Shown: piece after piece, positions 34,311-43,064 of the stretch | How the letters are laid out: every line of letters begins with the position of its first letter | Position numbering within the stretch: position 1 is the stretch's first letter | NCBI RefSeq assembly: GCF_017921815.1 | Contig: NZ_JAGEMM010000002.1 | Location: 310,001 to 374,000 of the forward strand | Reading direction: 5' to 3' | Source: Microvirga antarctica | GTDB lineage: Bacteria > Pseudomonadota > Alphaproteobacteria > Rhizobiales > Beijerinckiaceae | Length of the DNA: 64,000 nucleotides | Translations under genes and position numbers: made by a program | Notes under the pieces: model-generated | Database searches by the model: none | Told to the model about the DNA's origin: nothing | The model's input: the letters and a program-made list of their open reading frames with translations, nothing else

Positions 34311-35906
34311 ATGGCCGGCACGGCTGCGATCAATGCCCCCATCGGCGCAAGGCCGCTTCCTCGCACCCCGGCACAGGAGCGCAAGCGGACATTCGCGTTC
34401 ATCTGCATGGTGTTCGGGATGTTCATGGCGATCCTGGACATCCAGATCGTCTCGGCCTCGCTGGCCGAGATCCAGGCGGGCCTCTCGGCCTCGTCCGATG
34501 AAATCTCGTGGGTTCAGACCAGCTACCTCATTGCCGAGGTGATCATGATCCCCCTGTCGGGCACGCTCTCGCGCGTGTTGTCGACGAGGTGGATGTTCGT
34601 CATTTCGGCCGGCGGCTTCACGCTCATGAGCCTGATGTGCGCCACCTCAACGTCGATCGAGGAGATGATCGTCTGGCGGGCGCTGCAGGGCTTCATCGGC
34701 GGCGGCATGATCCCGACCGTGTTTGCCTCCGCGTTCACGATCTTCCCGCCCGAAAAGCGCCCGGTTATCTCGCCGATCATCGGCCTAGTGGCGACGTTGG
34801 CCCCGACCATTGGGCCGACCATCGGCGGCTACCTCACCGACATGTTCTCCTGGCACTGGCTGTTTCTCGTCAACATCATCCCGGGGATATTCGTCACCGT
34901 CTCGACCTATCTGCTGGTCGATTTCGACGAACCGGATCTCAGTCTGTTCAAGACCTTCGACTGGGCTGGCCTTGCCTTCATGGCGGTGTTTCTGGGCAGC
35001 CTGGAATTCGTTCTCGAAGAGGGGCCGGTCAACGACTGGTTCCAGGACGGGACGGTGTTGATCCTGTCGGTTGCGGGCGCCGTGGGTGGCATCGCGTTCT
35101 TCTATCGGGCGTTGACCGCCGAGCATCCCATCGTGGACCTGCGTGCGTTCCAGGATCGGAACTTCGCGGCCGGGTCGGCCTTCAGCTTTGTGCTGGGCAT
35201 CGGGCTCTACGGCCTGACCTATCTCTATCCGGTCTATCTCAGCCGTGTGCGCGGATATTCCTCCCTTCAGATCGGCGAGACCATGTTCGTCTCGGGCGCC
35301 TGCATGTTCCTGATGGCTCCGGTGGCGGGCATCATGTCGCGCAAGCTCGATCCGCGGGTCATGATGGGAATGGGCTTTGCGTCGTTTGCCATCGGCACGT
35401 GGCTGATCACCGGCCTCACGAAGGACTGGGATTTCTGGGAACTCTTCATTCCCCAGGTCTTCCGGGGCGTGGGACTGATGATCTGCATGGTGCCGATCAA
35501 CAATATCGCCTTGGGGACATTGCCGCCGCATCGGCTGAAGAACGCGTCCGGCCTCTACAACCTCACGCGGAACCTCGGCGGCGCGATGGGCCTCGCCCTG
35601 ATCAACACGATCCTCAACAACCGGTGGGATCTGCACCTTCAGCGGCTGCGGGAAAACGTCAACTGGGGCAGTCAGACCGCCATCGAAACCCTCAACAACC
35701 TGACGCAGAAGTACCATGGGCTTGGCTCCGACGCGACGGCCGCCGCTCTGCGCACCATGTCCAACATGCTGCGCCGCGAAGCGCTGGTGATGGCGTTTGC
35801 CGATGTGTTTCTGCTGCTGACGGTCCTGTTCATCTCGTTCATCTTCGCGCTGCCGCTGATCCGTAAACCGCGGGCAGCCCCGCCCGGGGCCGGAGGCGGG
35901 CATTGA
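34311..35906 (+). CDS. EmrB/QacA-type MFS drug efflux transporter (DHA2 family)
   Basis: This 531-residue protein has about 14 predicted transmembrane helices, the DHA2 count. MFGMFMAILDIQIVSASLAEIQ contains the LDxxIVxxAL-like helix-one motif (here MAILDIQIVSASL). SWVQTSYLIAEVIMIPLSGTLSRVLSTRW matches EmrB motif A, and ALQGFIGGGMIPTVFA is the helix-four motif. GPTIGGYLTDMFSWHWLFLVN, seen by GPTIGGYL and WHWLFLVN, is the antiporter motif C region. It forms a tripartite pump with the HlyD-type protein just upstream. Regulation is probably by the TetR repressor through the operator at 32995. The frame extends to 34248, but the ATG at 34311 starts after the adaptor gene. Confidence 0.94.
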   Translation: MAGTAAINAPIGARPLPRTPAQERKRTFAFICMVFGMFMAILDIQIVSASLAEIQAGLSASSDEISWVQTSYLIAEVIMIPLSGTLSRVLSTRWMFVISAGGFTLMSLMCATSTSIEEMIVWRALQGFIGGGMIPTVFASAFTIFPPEKRPVISPIIGLVATLAPTIGPTIGGYLTDMFSWHWLFLVNIIPGIFVTVSTYLLVDFDEPDLSLFKTFDWAGLAFMAVFLGSLEFVLEEGPVNDWFQDGTVLILSVAGAVGGIAFFYRALTAEHPIVDLRAFQDRNFAAGSAFSFVLGIGLYGLTYLYPVYLSRVRGYSSLQIGETMFVSGACMFLMAPVAGIMSRKLDPRVMMGMGFASFAIGTWLITGLTKDWDFWELFIPQVFRGVGLMICMVPINNIALGTLPPHRLKNASGLYNLTRNLGGAMGLALINTILNNRWDLHLQRLRENVNWGSQTAIETLNNLTQKYHGLGSDATAAALRTMSNMLRREALVMAFADVFLLLTVLFISFIFALPLIRKPRAAPPGAGGGH

Positions 35907-36008
35907 ACGACAGTCATCAGAACTATTGCGTTGTGGTAGGGAGCAGCAGCGCGGCGTTGCGATGTCCCGAAGACCGATCGGCGCACGCGCAAACCCGGAG
36001 CATCTCGG

Positions 36009-37826
36009 CTACTGCGAGGTCGCGATGGGGCGTGGCATGACGCTGGTTGCGAGCGGGTGAGCCTGTCCGAAGAGGGGCTTTGCGGCCCCTGACCGTTCGA
36101 TAAGCGACCGGGCATCCGGCGTCACGATGACGTTGTGCCAGCGACCAGAGACGCCGAACACGATGGCCGGCGGTAGCGGCGTGGTGGCGCTGGCGGCGGA
36201 GACATCCGCCTTCAGATCCAGATCCCGTTCGATGAGAGAGATCTGCCCGCGCAGGGTGGTCACGAATCCGGAGGCCGTCAGGCGGCTGTCGGCGATGTCC
36301 GCCAGGCCGTCGACGATGTTGAATTGCACCTGCGCCTGATCGAACGGCGTACGGCCGCCTTTCCAGCCCAGCGAGGCCGCGAGCGGGCGTTTCTCCACCC
36401 GGCGGATAGCTTCGTCCAGACCAATGCCGATCAACTCGCCGTCCTTGATCGTCACGGTGCTCCGCCCATTGGCGTGCCGGACGAGGTCGGAGGGAGTGCG
36501 CCCGGTTCCCTCGATGGCGAACTGTCCCTGGCCGGGGCCCTGGATCCACCGCCCCTGGCCCGTCGCGGCGAGGAAGGCCGCCATGTCGACGCGGTCAAAC
36601 GCGCCCTGGGCGCGCAATTCCGTGCCCTCGTCGACGCGGGTCAGCGACAGCCGCCCTTTGAGGGTGCCGTCGTGGAAGGTTCCGCGTCCCAACGAGGCCT
36701 CGACGCGGCCGGGCCGCACGAGCACGCTCATGGCCATGTCACCCAAGCGCATGCGGCCGAGTTGTGCCGTGGTGGCCGAGAGGCGCAGGTCGAGATCGCT
36801 TCCGGTGGCGCTCGACAGGTCGATGACCTCGTCGCTCCAGGTTCCGGCGGAGGTCGTCACGGAGGACAGCGGCATCACGACATCGGAGAAATCGACTTCG
36901 TCTGCCGCAAGGGTCCCGGTGATCAGGGGTCGTTCCCCGTCGAGGCGGACCGCCAGGGTGCCCTCGAGTGCATCGGGGCCGAGTTTGACGGTGACGGACG
37001 GCCAGGAGAGGCGGCGCCGATCGAAAGACAGCATGCCATCGACGGAGACAGCCTTCAGCAACGAGCCGAACGGCAGGTCAAGTCCGCTCCAGCGGGTGAA
37101 GTCGCGAACTGACGTGGCCTTGATCTGGCTCTTGCCAGTGAAGCGCGGGTCCGAGCCCAGTTGCGCCGTCCCGTCCACGCTCACACGCGCCGCCGGCAGC
37201 GCCAGCGTGAAGGAGAGAGCACCGGGGCGGTCCGATGACAGGGCCAGCGGCTGAAACTGCGCCTGCTCGACCGCGACGGTCTCGCCCCGCCACGAAAACG
37301 AGCCGACCGCGCTCAGGGTATCGTCGAGGGCGGCCCAGGCCAGAATGGCGTTAATACTGCTGAGGCCGTCGTCCGGCCTGTCAGTCCATCGCAGGGTCGA
37401 GCCGGCGATCACCACGCGGGAAAGACGCATGTGTTGGGCCTCGTCGGCGATTGCCCCCGACCAATCGTGGCGTCTCAACTGCTCGAATGAGGCGCTGAGC
37501 TTGCTCTCGCTTAGCGAAATCGCGCCCATCTCCAGCCTGCCAAGAAAAAGCGGGATAATATTGAGCTCGGCCCGCAACGTTCCGCCTTGTGCGATCACGG
37601 CAGGTCCCGGAGCCTCGAGGTGCACGTCTTCGAACTTGATCCGGGGGGTCGGCAGCAACGCGAAGGTGCTGCGTCCCGAGACGGCGAAGTCGATATCGTA
37701 TTGCTGCTTGAGGTGGGACGCGATCCTCGCCGACAAGCCCCCTTTGGGGAGCGTCCACGGCACCGCTGCTACAGCCAGCACGAGCAGGCAGACAACCGCA
37801 ATGGACAGGACGGCGCGTCGTGACAT
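36009..37826 (-). CDS. AsmA-family protein
   Basis: This 605-residue protein starts with a signal anchor (AVLSIAVVCLLVLAVAAVPW). It continues with the AsmA N-terminal pattern: LPKGGLSARIASHLKQQYDIDF, here by its LSARIASHL core, then LLPTPRIKFEDVHLEAPG and the C-terminal LTRVDEGTELRAQGAFDRVDMAAFL-type block, seen as FDRVDMAAFLAATGQGRWIQG. AsmA relatives are long repeated beta-groove proteins in the periplasm; recent work links larger members to phospholipid transport to the outer membrane. The length matches E. coli AsmA (about 617). It stands alone, convergent with the MFS gene and divergent from scoA. The 212-bp gap to scoA shows nothing clear. Confidence 0.88.
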   Translation of the reverse strand: MSRRAVLSIAVVCLLVLAVAAVPWTLPKGGLSARIASHLKQQYDIDFAVSGRSTFALLPTPRIKFEDVHLEAPGPAVIAQGGTLRAELNIIPLFLGRLEMGAISLSESKLSASFEQLRRHDWSGAIADEAQHMRLSRVVIAGSTLRWTDRPDDGLSSINAILAWAALDDTLSAVGSFSWRGETVAVEQAQFQPLALSSDRPGALSFTLALPAARVSVDGTAQLGSDPRFTGKSQIKATSVRDFTRWSGLDLPFGSLLKAVSVDGMLSFDRRRLSWPSVTVKLGPDALEGTLAVRLDGERPLITGTLAADEVDFSDVVMPLSSVTTSAGTWSDEVIDLSSATGSDLDLRLSATTAQLGRMRLGDMAMSVLVRPGRVEASLGRGTFHDGTLKGRLSLTRVDEGTELRAQGAFDRVDMAAFLAATGQGRWIQGPGQGQFAIEGTGRTPSDLVRHANGRSTVTIKDGELIGIGLDEAIRRVEKRPLAASLGWKGGRTPFDQAQVQFNIVDGLADIADSRLTASGFVTTLRGQISLIERDLDLKADVSAASATTPLPPAIVFGVSGRWHNVIVTPDARSLIERSGAAKPLFGQAHPLATSVMPRPIATSQ

Positions 37827-38038
37827 TCAGTAAAAATCCGGGTCCGCGATGCCGTTGGGAGAACCGCACCGAATCGGACGATGGCCTGGTTGCCCGGCCT
37901 CGCCGCTTGCTTTTCATATATGCACAGGAAGGGATTGTCTAAATTGAGGCCAAGTTGCAGGGTGTCGCCGAGTGCCCCCGGGAGGGTGTGAAGAACGACC
38001 TTGGCGTGACCAGGGCTGCGGTGCGGGAGAGATTTGGA

Positions 38039-38776
38039 ATGAAGAAGGTCTACAAGGATGCGCACTCGGCCATGGCCGAGCTGCTCAAGGATGGGATGAC
38101 CATCATGGCCGGGGGGTTCGGCCTGTGCGGCATTCCCGAGATTCTCATCGAGGCCATCCGTGATTCGGGCGCCAAGAACCTCACCTTCATCTCCAACAAT
38201 GCCGGTGTCGACGGGATTGGCCTCGGGCGTCTCCTGGAGACCCGCCAGATCCGGAAGATGATCTCCTCCTATGTGGGCGAGAACAAGCTTTTCGCGCAGC
38301 AGTTTCTTTCCGGCGAACTCGAGCTGGAATTTACCCCGCAGGGCACCCTTGCCGAGCGCATCCGCGCCGGTGGCGCGGGCATTCCTGCCTTCTTCACCAA
38401 GACGGGCGTCGGAACGTTGATCGCCGAAGGCAAGGAGGAACGCGAGTTCGATGGCGAGCGCTACATCATGGAACGCGGAATCGTGGCCGATCTGTCCATC
38501 GTGCATGCGTGGAAGGGCGACACGGAAGGTAACCTTGTCTACCGCAAGTCCGCCCGCAACTTTAACCCGATGATGGCCACGGCCTCGAAAATGACGGTCG
38601 CGCAGGTCGAGCATCTGGTGAGCGCCGGCGACATCGACCCGGATCAGATCCACACGCCCGGGATCTTTGTGAAGCGCCTCGTTCACGTGCCCAACCCGGT
38701 CAAGCACATCGAACACAGAACAACCCGCAAACGCGATCAACCAGCCGTGCCCGCCGGGGCAGGGGAGGAAATCTGA
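38039..38776 (+). CDS. scoA: 3-oxoacid (succinyl-CoA:acetoacetate) CoA-transferase subunit A
   Basis: This 245-residue protein begins [16 protein letters not shown] and has [18 protein letters not shown], the subunit A CoA-binding signature. [30 protein letters not shown] (seen by [11 protein letters not shown] and SSYVGEN), [25 protein letters not shown] and [15 protein letters not shown] are all typical of succinyl-CoA:3-ketoacid CoA-transferases. The enzyme moves CoA between succinate and acetoacetate and serves ketone body or polyhydroxybutyrate use. The ATG at 38039 has GGGAGAG upstream; an upstream in-frame start at 37955 gives a non-family extension. The stop codon overlaps the subunit B start (TGATG), so the subunits are translationally coupled. 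Confidence 0.95.
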   Translation: MKKVYKDAHSAMAELLKDGMTIMAGGFGLCGIPEILIEAIRDSGAKNLTFISNNAGVDGIGLGRLLETRQIRKMISSYVGENKLFAQQFLSGELELEFTPQGTLAERIRAGGAGIPAFFTKTGVGTLIAEGKEEREFDGERYIMERGIVADLSIVHAWKGDTEGNLVYRKSARNFNPMMATASKMTVAQVEHLVSAGDIDPDQIHTPGIFVKRLVHVPNPVKHIEHRTTRKRDQPAVPAGAGEEI

Positions 38777-39441
38777 TGGCCTGGACACGCGACCAGATGG
38801 CGGCTCGGGCCGCGAAGGAATTGCGCGACGGATATTATGTCAATCTGGGCATCGGTATCCCGACCCTCGTGTCGAACAACATTCCGCATGGCATGAGCGT
38901 GCAGCTTCAATCCGAAAATGGCATGCTGGGCATGGGCCCGTTCCCCCTCGAGGGCGAGGAGGATGCCGACCTCATCAACGCCGGCAAGCAGACCATCACC
39001 GAGCTGCCGACGACGAGTTTCTTTTCGAGCGCGGACTCGTTCGGCATGATCCGGGGCGGCCATATCGACCTGTCCATTCTGGGCGCCATGCAGGTGGCGC
39101 AGAACGGCGATCTCGCCAACTGGATGATCCCGGGCAAGATGGTCAAGGGGATGGGCGGCGCCATGGATCTGGTGGCGGGCGTCAAGCGCGTCGTCGTGGT
39201 CATGGAGCATACCGCCAAGGACGCGCCCAAGCTCCTCAAGGAATGCAACCTGCCGATCACCGGCGCACGGGTCGTCGATCTCGTGATTACGGATCTGGGT
39301 GTGTTTTCCATCGACAAGAAGGGCGATGGAGGGATGACCCTGATCGAACTGGCCGAGGGTGTCAGTGTCGAGGAAATCACCCAGAAGACCGACGCGACGT
39401 TCCGCGTGAAACTGGACGGCGCGCGGTCCGACGCGGCCTGA
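38776..39441 (+). CDS. scoB: 3-oxoacid CoA-transferase subunit B
   Basis: This 221-residue subunit carries the catalytic Glu in [11 protein letters not shown], which forms the covalent CoA thioester. [12 protein letters not shown], the [19 protein letters not shown] stretch, [20 protein letters not shown] and VFSIDKKG match SCOT subunit B closely. With ScoA it forms the active heterotetramer in the cytoplasm. It starts at the last base of scoA and is followed by a 12-bp hairpin, then by a convergent membrane-protein gene. The substrate is inferred from the family as succinyl-CoA/acetoacetate; other 3-oxoacids are possible. Confidence 0.95.
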   Translation: MAWTRDQMAARAAKELRDGYYVNLGIGIPTLVSNNIPHGMSVQLQSENGMLGMGPFPLEGEEDADLINAGKQTITELPTTSFFSSADSFGMIRGGHIDLSILGAMQVAQNGDLANWMIPGKMVKGMGGAMDLVAGVKRVVVVMEHTAKDAPKLLKECNLPITGARVVDLVITDLGVFSIDKKGDGGMTLIELAEGVSVEEITQKTDATFRVKLDGARSDAA

Positions 39442-39464
39442 ACCGATCGCTGCAGCAATGTCTC

Positions 39465-39500
39465 GAAATGGCCCCGGCACGATGTGTGCGGGGCCATTTC
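39465..39500. terminator. Hairpin between convergent scoB and the cNMP-binding membrane protein gene
   Basis: GAAATGGCCCCG (39465-39476) and CGGGGCCATTTC (39489-39500) are perfect 12-bp arms around a 12-nt loop. No clear T-run follows on either strand, so it may be a weak bidirectional terminator or a barrier to convergent transcription. Confidence 0.6.
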
Positions 39501-39531
39501 ATGTGGGGTGGCCTGTCCGATGCAGGGGTCG

Positions 39532-40203
39532 CTAGGTCGAGACCGATCGCTCCACCATGCCGGGCTCGACGGCGGCATTGCGCAGGCGGGCGATCTCGGC
39601 CTCGAGCTTCTTGTTGTTCTCGAACAACCGCTCGCTGCTGAGGCGCAGAAAGTAGAAGCCGAATTCCGGGTTCTGGAAGTAGAGCTGGCGCACCTCGTCG
39701 TAGGTGATGCTGAGCACGTCGCCGGCCTCCAGACATTGCAGGGTCTGCGAGCGGGTATGGTCCGGCGACAGGAAACCCATTTCGCCCACCACCCGGCCTT
39801 GCGGAATTTCGATCCCCAGTTCCTTGAGGAAGTAGCGGCCGGACAGGGTGTAGAACATGCAATTGGCCGTGTCGCCCTTGGCAAACAGCACCTCGCCGCT
39901 TTTGACGGTGCGCCGGCCCATGAAGGGCTTGAGCCAATCCATCGTCAGGTCGCTGCGCGAGGCCACTTTCACCTTCTGGATCAGACGCAGCATCTGGTAG
40001 AGCCGGATGCCGTTGAGGGGCAGGAGCACCATGTTGACGGCCATGCTGGGATAGAGCCCCATCGATGACGCGTAGACGAGCGACGTGAGATTGGTGACGA
40101 TCCCGATGCAGCGCAGCGGGATGATCGTCTTCATCGCGCTGCCGGCAATGGCCAGGGCGGCGCCGAGCCACCCGATCGCTTCAACCCACGTCATGTGCAC
40201 CAT
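39532..40203 (-). CDS. Three-helix membrane protein with C-terminal cyclic-nucleotide-binding domain (Popeye-like layout)
   Basis: This 223-residue protein has three predicted membrane helices in its first 70 residues (IGWLGAALAIAGSAM, IGIVTNLTSLVYASSMGLY, SMAVNMVLLPLNGIRLY). A cNMP-binding beta-roll follows from about 85 to 185 (GEVLFAKGDTANCMFYTLSG, IPQGRVVGEMGFLSPDHTRSQTLQCLEAG, here by VVGEMGFLSPDHTRSQT). A C-terminal helix ends the protein (ENNKKLEAEIARLRNA). The GEMGFLSPDHTRSQ segment matches a phosphate-binding cassette with Glu and Arg in place, so cAMP or cGMP could bind. The three-helix plus cNMP layout is that of Popeye-domain proteins. There is no DNA-binding or kinase part. Function is unknown; it is a candidate membrane effector for cAMP. 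Confidence 0.85.
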   Translation of the reverse strand: MVHMTWVEAIGWLGAALAIAGSAMKTIIPLRCIGIVTNLTSLVYASSMGLYPSMAVNMVLLPLNGIRLYQMLRLIQKVKVASRSDLTMDWLKPFMGRRTVKSGEVLFAKGDTANCMFYTLSGRYFLKELGIEIPQGRVVGEMGFLSPDHTRSQTLQCLEAGDVLSITYDEVRQLYFQNPEFGFYFLRLSSERLFENNKKLEAEIARLRNAAVEPGMVERSVST

Positions 40204-40282
40204 CCGACGTTCGCTAATTCCGCTGCGGCATATACCAATCGTGGCCGGGTGTCAGCGCGATATGCGTCGGCGCACCCGCCAT

Positions 40283-41491
40283 TCAGCCCGACAGAACCAT
40301 ACGGGGGCGGGCTGCGCCAAGACCGCAAATTCCCGCCAGGCACGCGATGACCACGAAAAGCGCCGCTGTCCCCTGGGGACCGTATGCCACGTCGCGCAGC
40401 AGGCTGACCGCGAGAGGGCCGAGGGAGGCACCAAGATAGCCGATGCTCTGGGACATCCCGGACAGCATGGCGGCGATCTCGGCCGATGGGGAGCGCAGGG
40501 AGATAAACAGCAGGGCGAGGCCAAAGAGCCCACCCTGTCCGAGGCCGAGGACGAAGCCCCAGAAGATCGCCGTCACCGGGGGGGCAACAAGCAGCCCCAC
40601 GAAGCCGGTCGCGGAGGCCGCGAGCACGCCGACCACCAGCAGGCCGGGGGGTAGCCGGCGCGTGGCCAGAACCGGAACGGCCAGCGCGGTGAGAGTCTGG
40701 GCGATGATCGACACGGAAGTGACGAGGCCCGCCTCGACCACGTCGATACCCCGATCGCGCAGCAGGGTCGGCAGCCAGCCGAGGACGATGAACGCCAGTG
40801 CCGCCTGCAGGCCCATGAAGCCGGTGACTGCCCAGGCTGTCGGATCCCGGAACAGCCGTGTGAAGCGCGGCATGCGCGCAACCTTGAAGGCACCCTGTCG
40901 ACCGGCCGCAAGGGCACCCCACAGGCCAGCGGCCAGCAGGACCGGCACGCACCAGACGGCCAGCGCCAAGGTCCAACTGCTCAAGCTCCGCTCGATCATC
41001 GGCGTCAAACCGGCAGCGCTCGCCCCGCCGACGCTGAGGATCATCGTGTAGAGACCCGTCATCAGGCCGAGACGATGGGGGAAATCGCGCCGGATGATCA
41101 CCGGAAGGAGGACGCCCGCCATTCCGATGGTGGCACCAGCGAGCAACGTCGAGCTGACCAACGCTGTCGTGCTGCCGATGGTGCGCAGGCCAAGCCCGGC
41201 CGCCAGGACGAGGAGCAGGATCGCGATCGCCTTCTCGATACCGAAACGCGCCGACACCATGGGGGCGAGCGGCCCGAAGACGCCAAAGCACAGGACCGGG
41301 ATGGTGGTGAGGATACCAGCCTGGAAACTGCTGATGTCGAGCCCGGCCTGGATCTCCGCCAGCATGGTGGCAAGGCTCGTGAGCGCCGGGCGGAGGTTGA
41401 ACGCGGCGGCCAGCAGGCAAAGCCCGATAAATCCGGACGACAGGAGGATCACGGGAGCCTTCGCGGTCGGGACCGGTCGTTCCTGGAGCAT
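40283..41491 (-). CDS. CynX/NimT-family MFS transporter
   Basis: This 402-residue protein has about 12 transmembrane helices. The first reads LLSSGFIGLCLLAAAFNLRPALTSLA, whose NLRPALTSL part is the CynX/NimT hallmark after helix one. Later segments include AGATIGMAGVLLPVIIRRDFPHR and QSIGYLGASLGPLAVSLL. CynX-type proteins carry small solutes such as cyanate or nitroimidazole. The start at 41491 (MLQERPVPTA) has GAGG upstream; in-frame codons to 42067 are antisense to the neighbouring gene's coding frame. It is last in the minus-strand catabolic series, after the TRZ/ATZ-type amidohydrolase, so it may move substrate or product of that enzyme. Confidence 0.88.
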   Translation of the reverse strand: MLQERPVPTAKAPVILLSSGFIGLCLLAAAFNLRPALTSLATMLAEIQAGLDISSFQAGILTTIPVLCFGVFGPLAPMVSARFGIEKAIAILLLVLAAGLGLRTIGSTTALVSSTLLAGATIGMAGVLLPVIIRRDFPHRLGLMTGLYTMILSVGGASAAGLTPMIERSLSSWTLALAVWCVPVLLAAGLWGALAAGRQGAFKVARMPRFTRLFRDPTAWAVTGFMGLQAALAFIVLGWLPTLLRDRGIDVVEAGLVTSVSIIAQTLTALAVPVLATRRLPPGLLVVGVLAASATGFVGLLVAPPVTAIFWGFVLGLGQGGLFGLALLFISLRSPSAEIAAMLSGMSQSIGYLGASLGPLAVSLLRDVAYGPQGTAALFVVIACLAGICGLGAARPRMVLSG

Positions 41492-41518
41492 CGCGTAACC
41501 TCGGCGCAAGGGAAGGCG

Positions 41519-41542
41519 AGGAGCCCGGCGCGCCGGGCTCCT
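41519..41542. repeat. 24-bp perfect palindrome between the amidohydrolase and MFS genes
   Basis: AGGAGCCCGGCG (41519-41530) is followed at once by its exact reverse complement (41531-41542). In the minus-strand mRNA this makes a GC-rich hairpin 35 bp after the amidohydrolase stop and 27 bp before the MFS start. It is not followed by a T-run, so it may trim or stabilise the mRNA rather than fully terminate it. Confidence 0.75.
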
Positions 41543-41577
41543 GACGGGAGAGTTGAAAAGAGCGGCTGGGCCGCGAC

Positions 41578-43032
41578 CTAGGCCTCGATCTGGTCGGTGG
41601 CGCGCACGTGCTTCCAGAACATCTTCGGGGTCTCCAGCATCGACCGGAAGCCGGTGCGGTCGAGCATCAGCTCGGTCTCGCGCTGGGCGTCGTCGAGCAC
41701 TTCGTCCTCGTTGACGAACTGCGCGGCCCGGCCCTTCAAAGCGATGCGGCCGTCGACGATCACCGTGTCCACATCGTTGCCATTGGCGAAGTAGATCAGG
41801 CGCGAAACCGGCATGTTGAGCGGATAGAGGTGGGGGCGGCGCATATCGACGAGCACCACGTCGGCCTTCTTTCCGACTTCGAGCGAGCCGATATCCTTGT
41901 CCATGCCAAGCGCCTTCGCGGCATCGATGGTGCACATCTCCAGCACGCGGCCCGGCGGCAGCCAGGTCGGGTCCTTGAAGAAGGTGCGGTGATAATGCAT
42001 GCATTGCTGCATGTGCCGGAACATGTCGCCGGAGCGGTCCGGTGCCGTCGCGTCCGAACCGAGGCACACATTGGCGCCGGCCTCCAGCAGTTCAGGCACC
42101 GGGCACCGGCCGAGAATCGAACCAATGGCGCTGGGATTATGCGCGATGTGCGTGCCGGTGTCGGCCACGATGCGGATCTCTTCCGCGGTGAGATCGGTGG
42201 AATGCGACAGCAAGGCATTGGGGCCGAGAATGCCGAGCTCCTGGGCGTAGAGAACGCTGCCCTTCTTGTGCCCGTCCTGGGTGAAGACGAGGCCGCGCTC
42301 GCGGGCAAGGCCCGCCACTTTCACTGCCTGGTCGCGCGCCTTGCCGAGTTCTTCGGCGCCCAGGGTTTCCACATGCTCGGCGCGTAGGGTCGGTGTGATG
42401 AGGGCGATGTTGAGCCTACCGCCATGGGTGCCGTGCCACGTGTCGATCAGCTTGACGGAGGTGGCGTATTGCTGCTCGAAATCGACCGGGTATTCGTGCG
42501 CGACTTCGTTCTCGATGCGCGCATAGGTGCGCGGATGCGGCGGACGGGTCGGGCCGACGGCCACCACGGAGCGGGTGCCGACCTCGCGCACGCCCTCGCA
42601 ATGGGCGTCGCCATAGATCGGATCGTCGGTGCGCAGGATGGTGTCGCCACCGCCCAGCAGGGAGATGCCGGTGGTGACCCCGAAACGCAGGCGCTCGAGC
42701 GCCGCGAGGCGTGCCTCGGCGCGCCAGAATTCAGGAGTGGACGCGACGGTGTAGGCGGCGTGGCACGCGTCATACCATTTCTCGCTGTCGCCGCCGCCCA
42801 TCGTCTTGATGAGGCCGTGGCCCGCATGGGCATGGCCGTCGATCAGACCCGGCATGACGATCTTGTTGCGGGCGTCGATCACCGTCGGGGCCTGATGGGC
42901 CGCCATGACGTCAGCGGTCGTCCCGACGGCCACGATACGGTCGTTGGTGATGGCGACGGCGCCATCCTCGATGACACGGCGCTCCTCATCCATCGTGACG
43001 ACAATGCCATGGGTGATGATGATATCGGCCAT
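41578..43032 (-). CDS. Amidohydrolase of the TRZ/ATZ (cytosine-deaminase-like) subfamily with atypical metal site
   Basis: This 484-residue protein has the amidohydrolase superfamily layout. An N-terminal beta-sandwich part (ITHGIVVTMD) is followed by PGLIDGHAHAGHGL, whose HAH supplies two metal ligands. LLSHSTDLTAEE matches the strand-six His, AHNPSAIGSILGRCPVPELLEAG follows, and CLGSDATAPDRSGDMF gives the strand-eight Asp. The usual strand-five HxxE motif is not seen; the corresponding stretch reads VFTQDGHKKGS. Relatives deaminate or dechlorinate heterocycles such as hydroxyatrazine derivatives, methylthioadenosine or guanine. The substrate is unknown. It lies between the importer genes and a CynX-like transporter on the same strand. 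Confidence 0.87.
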   Translation of the reverse strand: MADIIITHGIVVTMDEERRVIEDGAVAITNDRIVAVGTTADVMAAHQAPTVIDARNKIVMPGLIDGHAHAGHGLIKTMGGGDSEKWYDACHAAYTVASTPEFWRAEARLAALERLRFGVTTGISLLGGGDTILRTDDPIYGDAHCEGVREVGTRSVVAVGPTRPPHPRTYARIENEVAHEYPVDFEQQYATSVKLIDTWHGTHGGRLNIALITPTLRAEHVETLGAEELGKARDQAVKVAGLARERGLVFTQDGHKKGSVLYAQELGILGPNALLSHSTDLTAEEIRIVADTGTHIAHNPSAIGSILGRCPVPELLEAGANVCLGSDATAPDRSGDMFRHMQQCMHYHRTFFKDPTWLPPGRVLEMCTIDAAKALGMDKDIGSLEVGKKADVVLVDMRRPHLYPLNMPVSRLIYFANGNDVDTVIVDGRIALKGRAAQFVNEDEVLDDAQRETELMLDRTGFRSMLETPKMFWKHVRATDQIEA

Positions 43033-43064
43033 TCACGTTTCTCCAGTCAGGCGTAGGGACAGTT

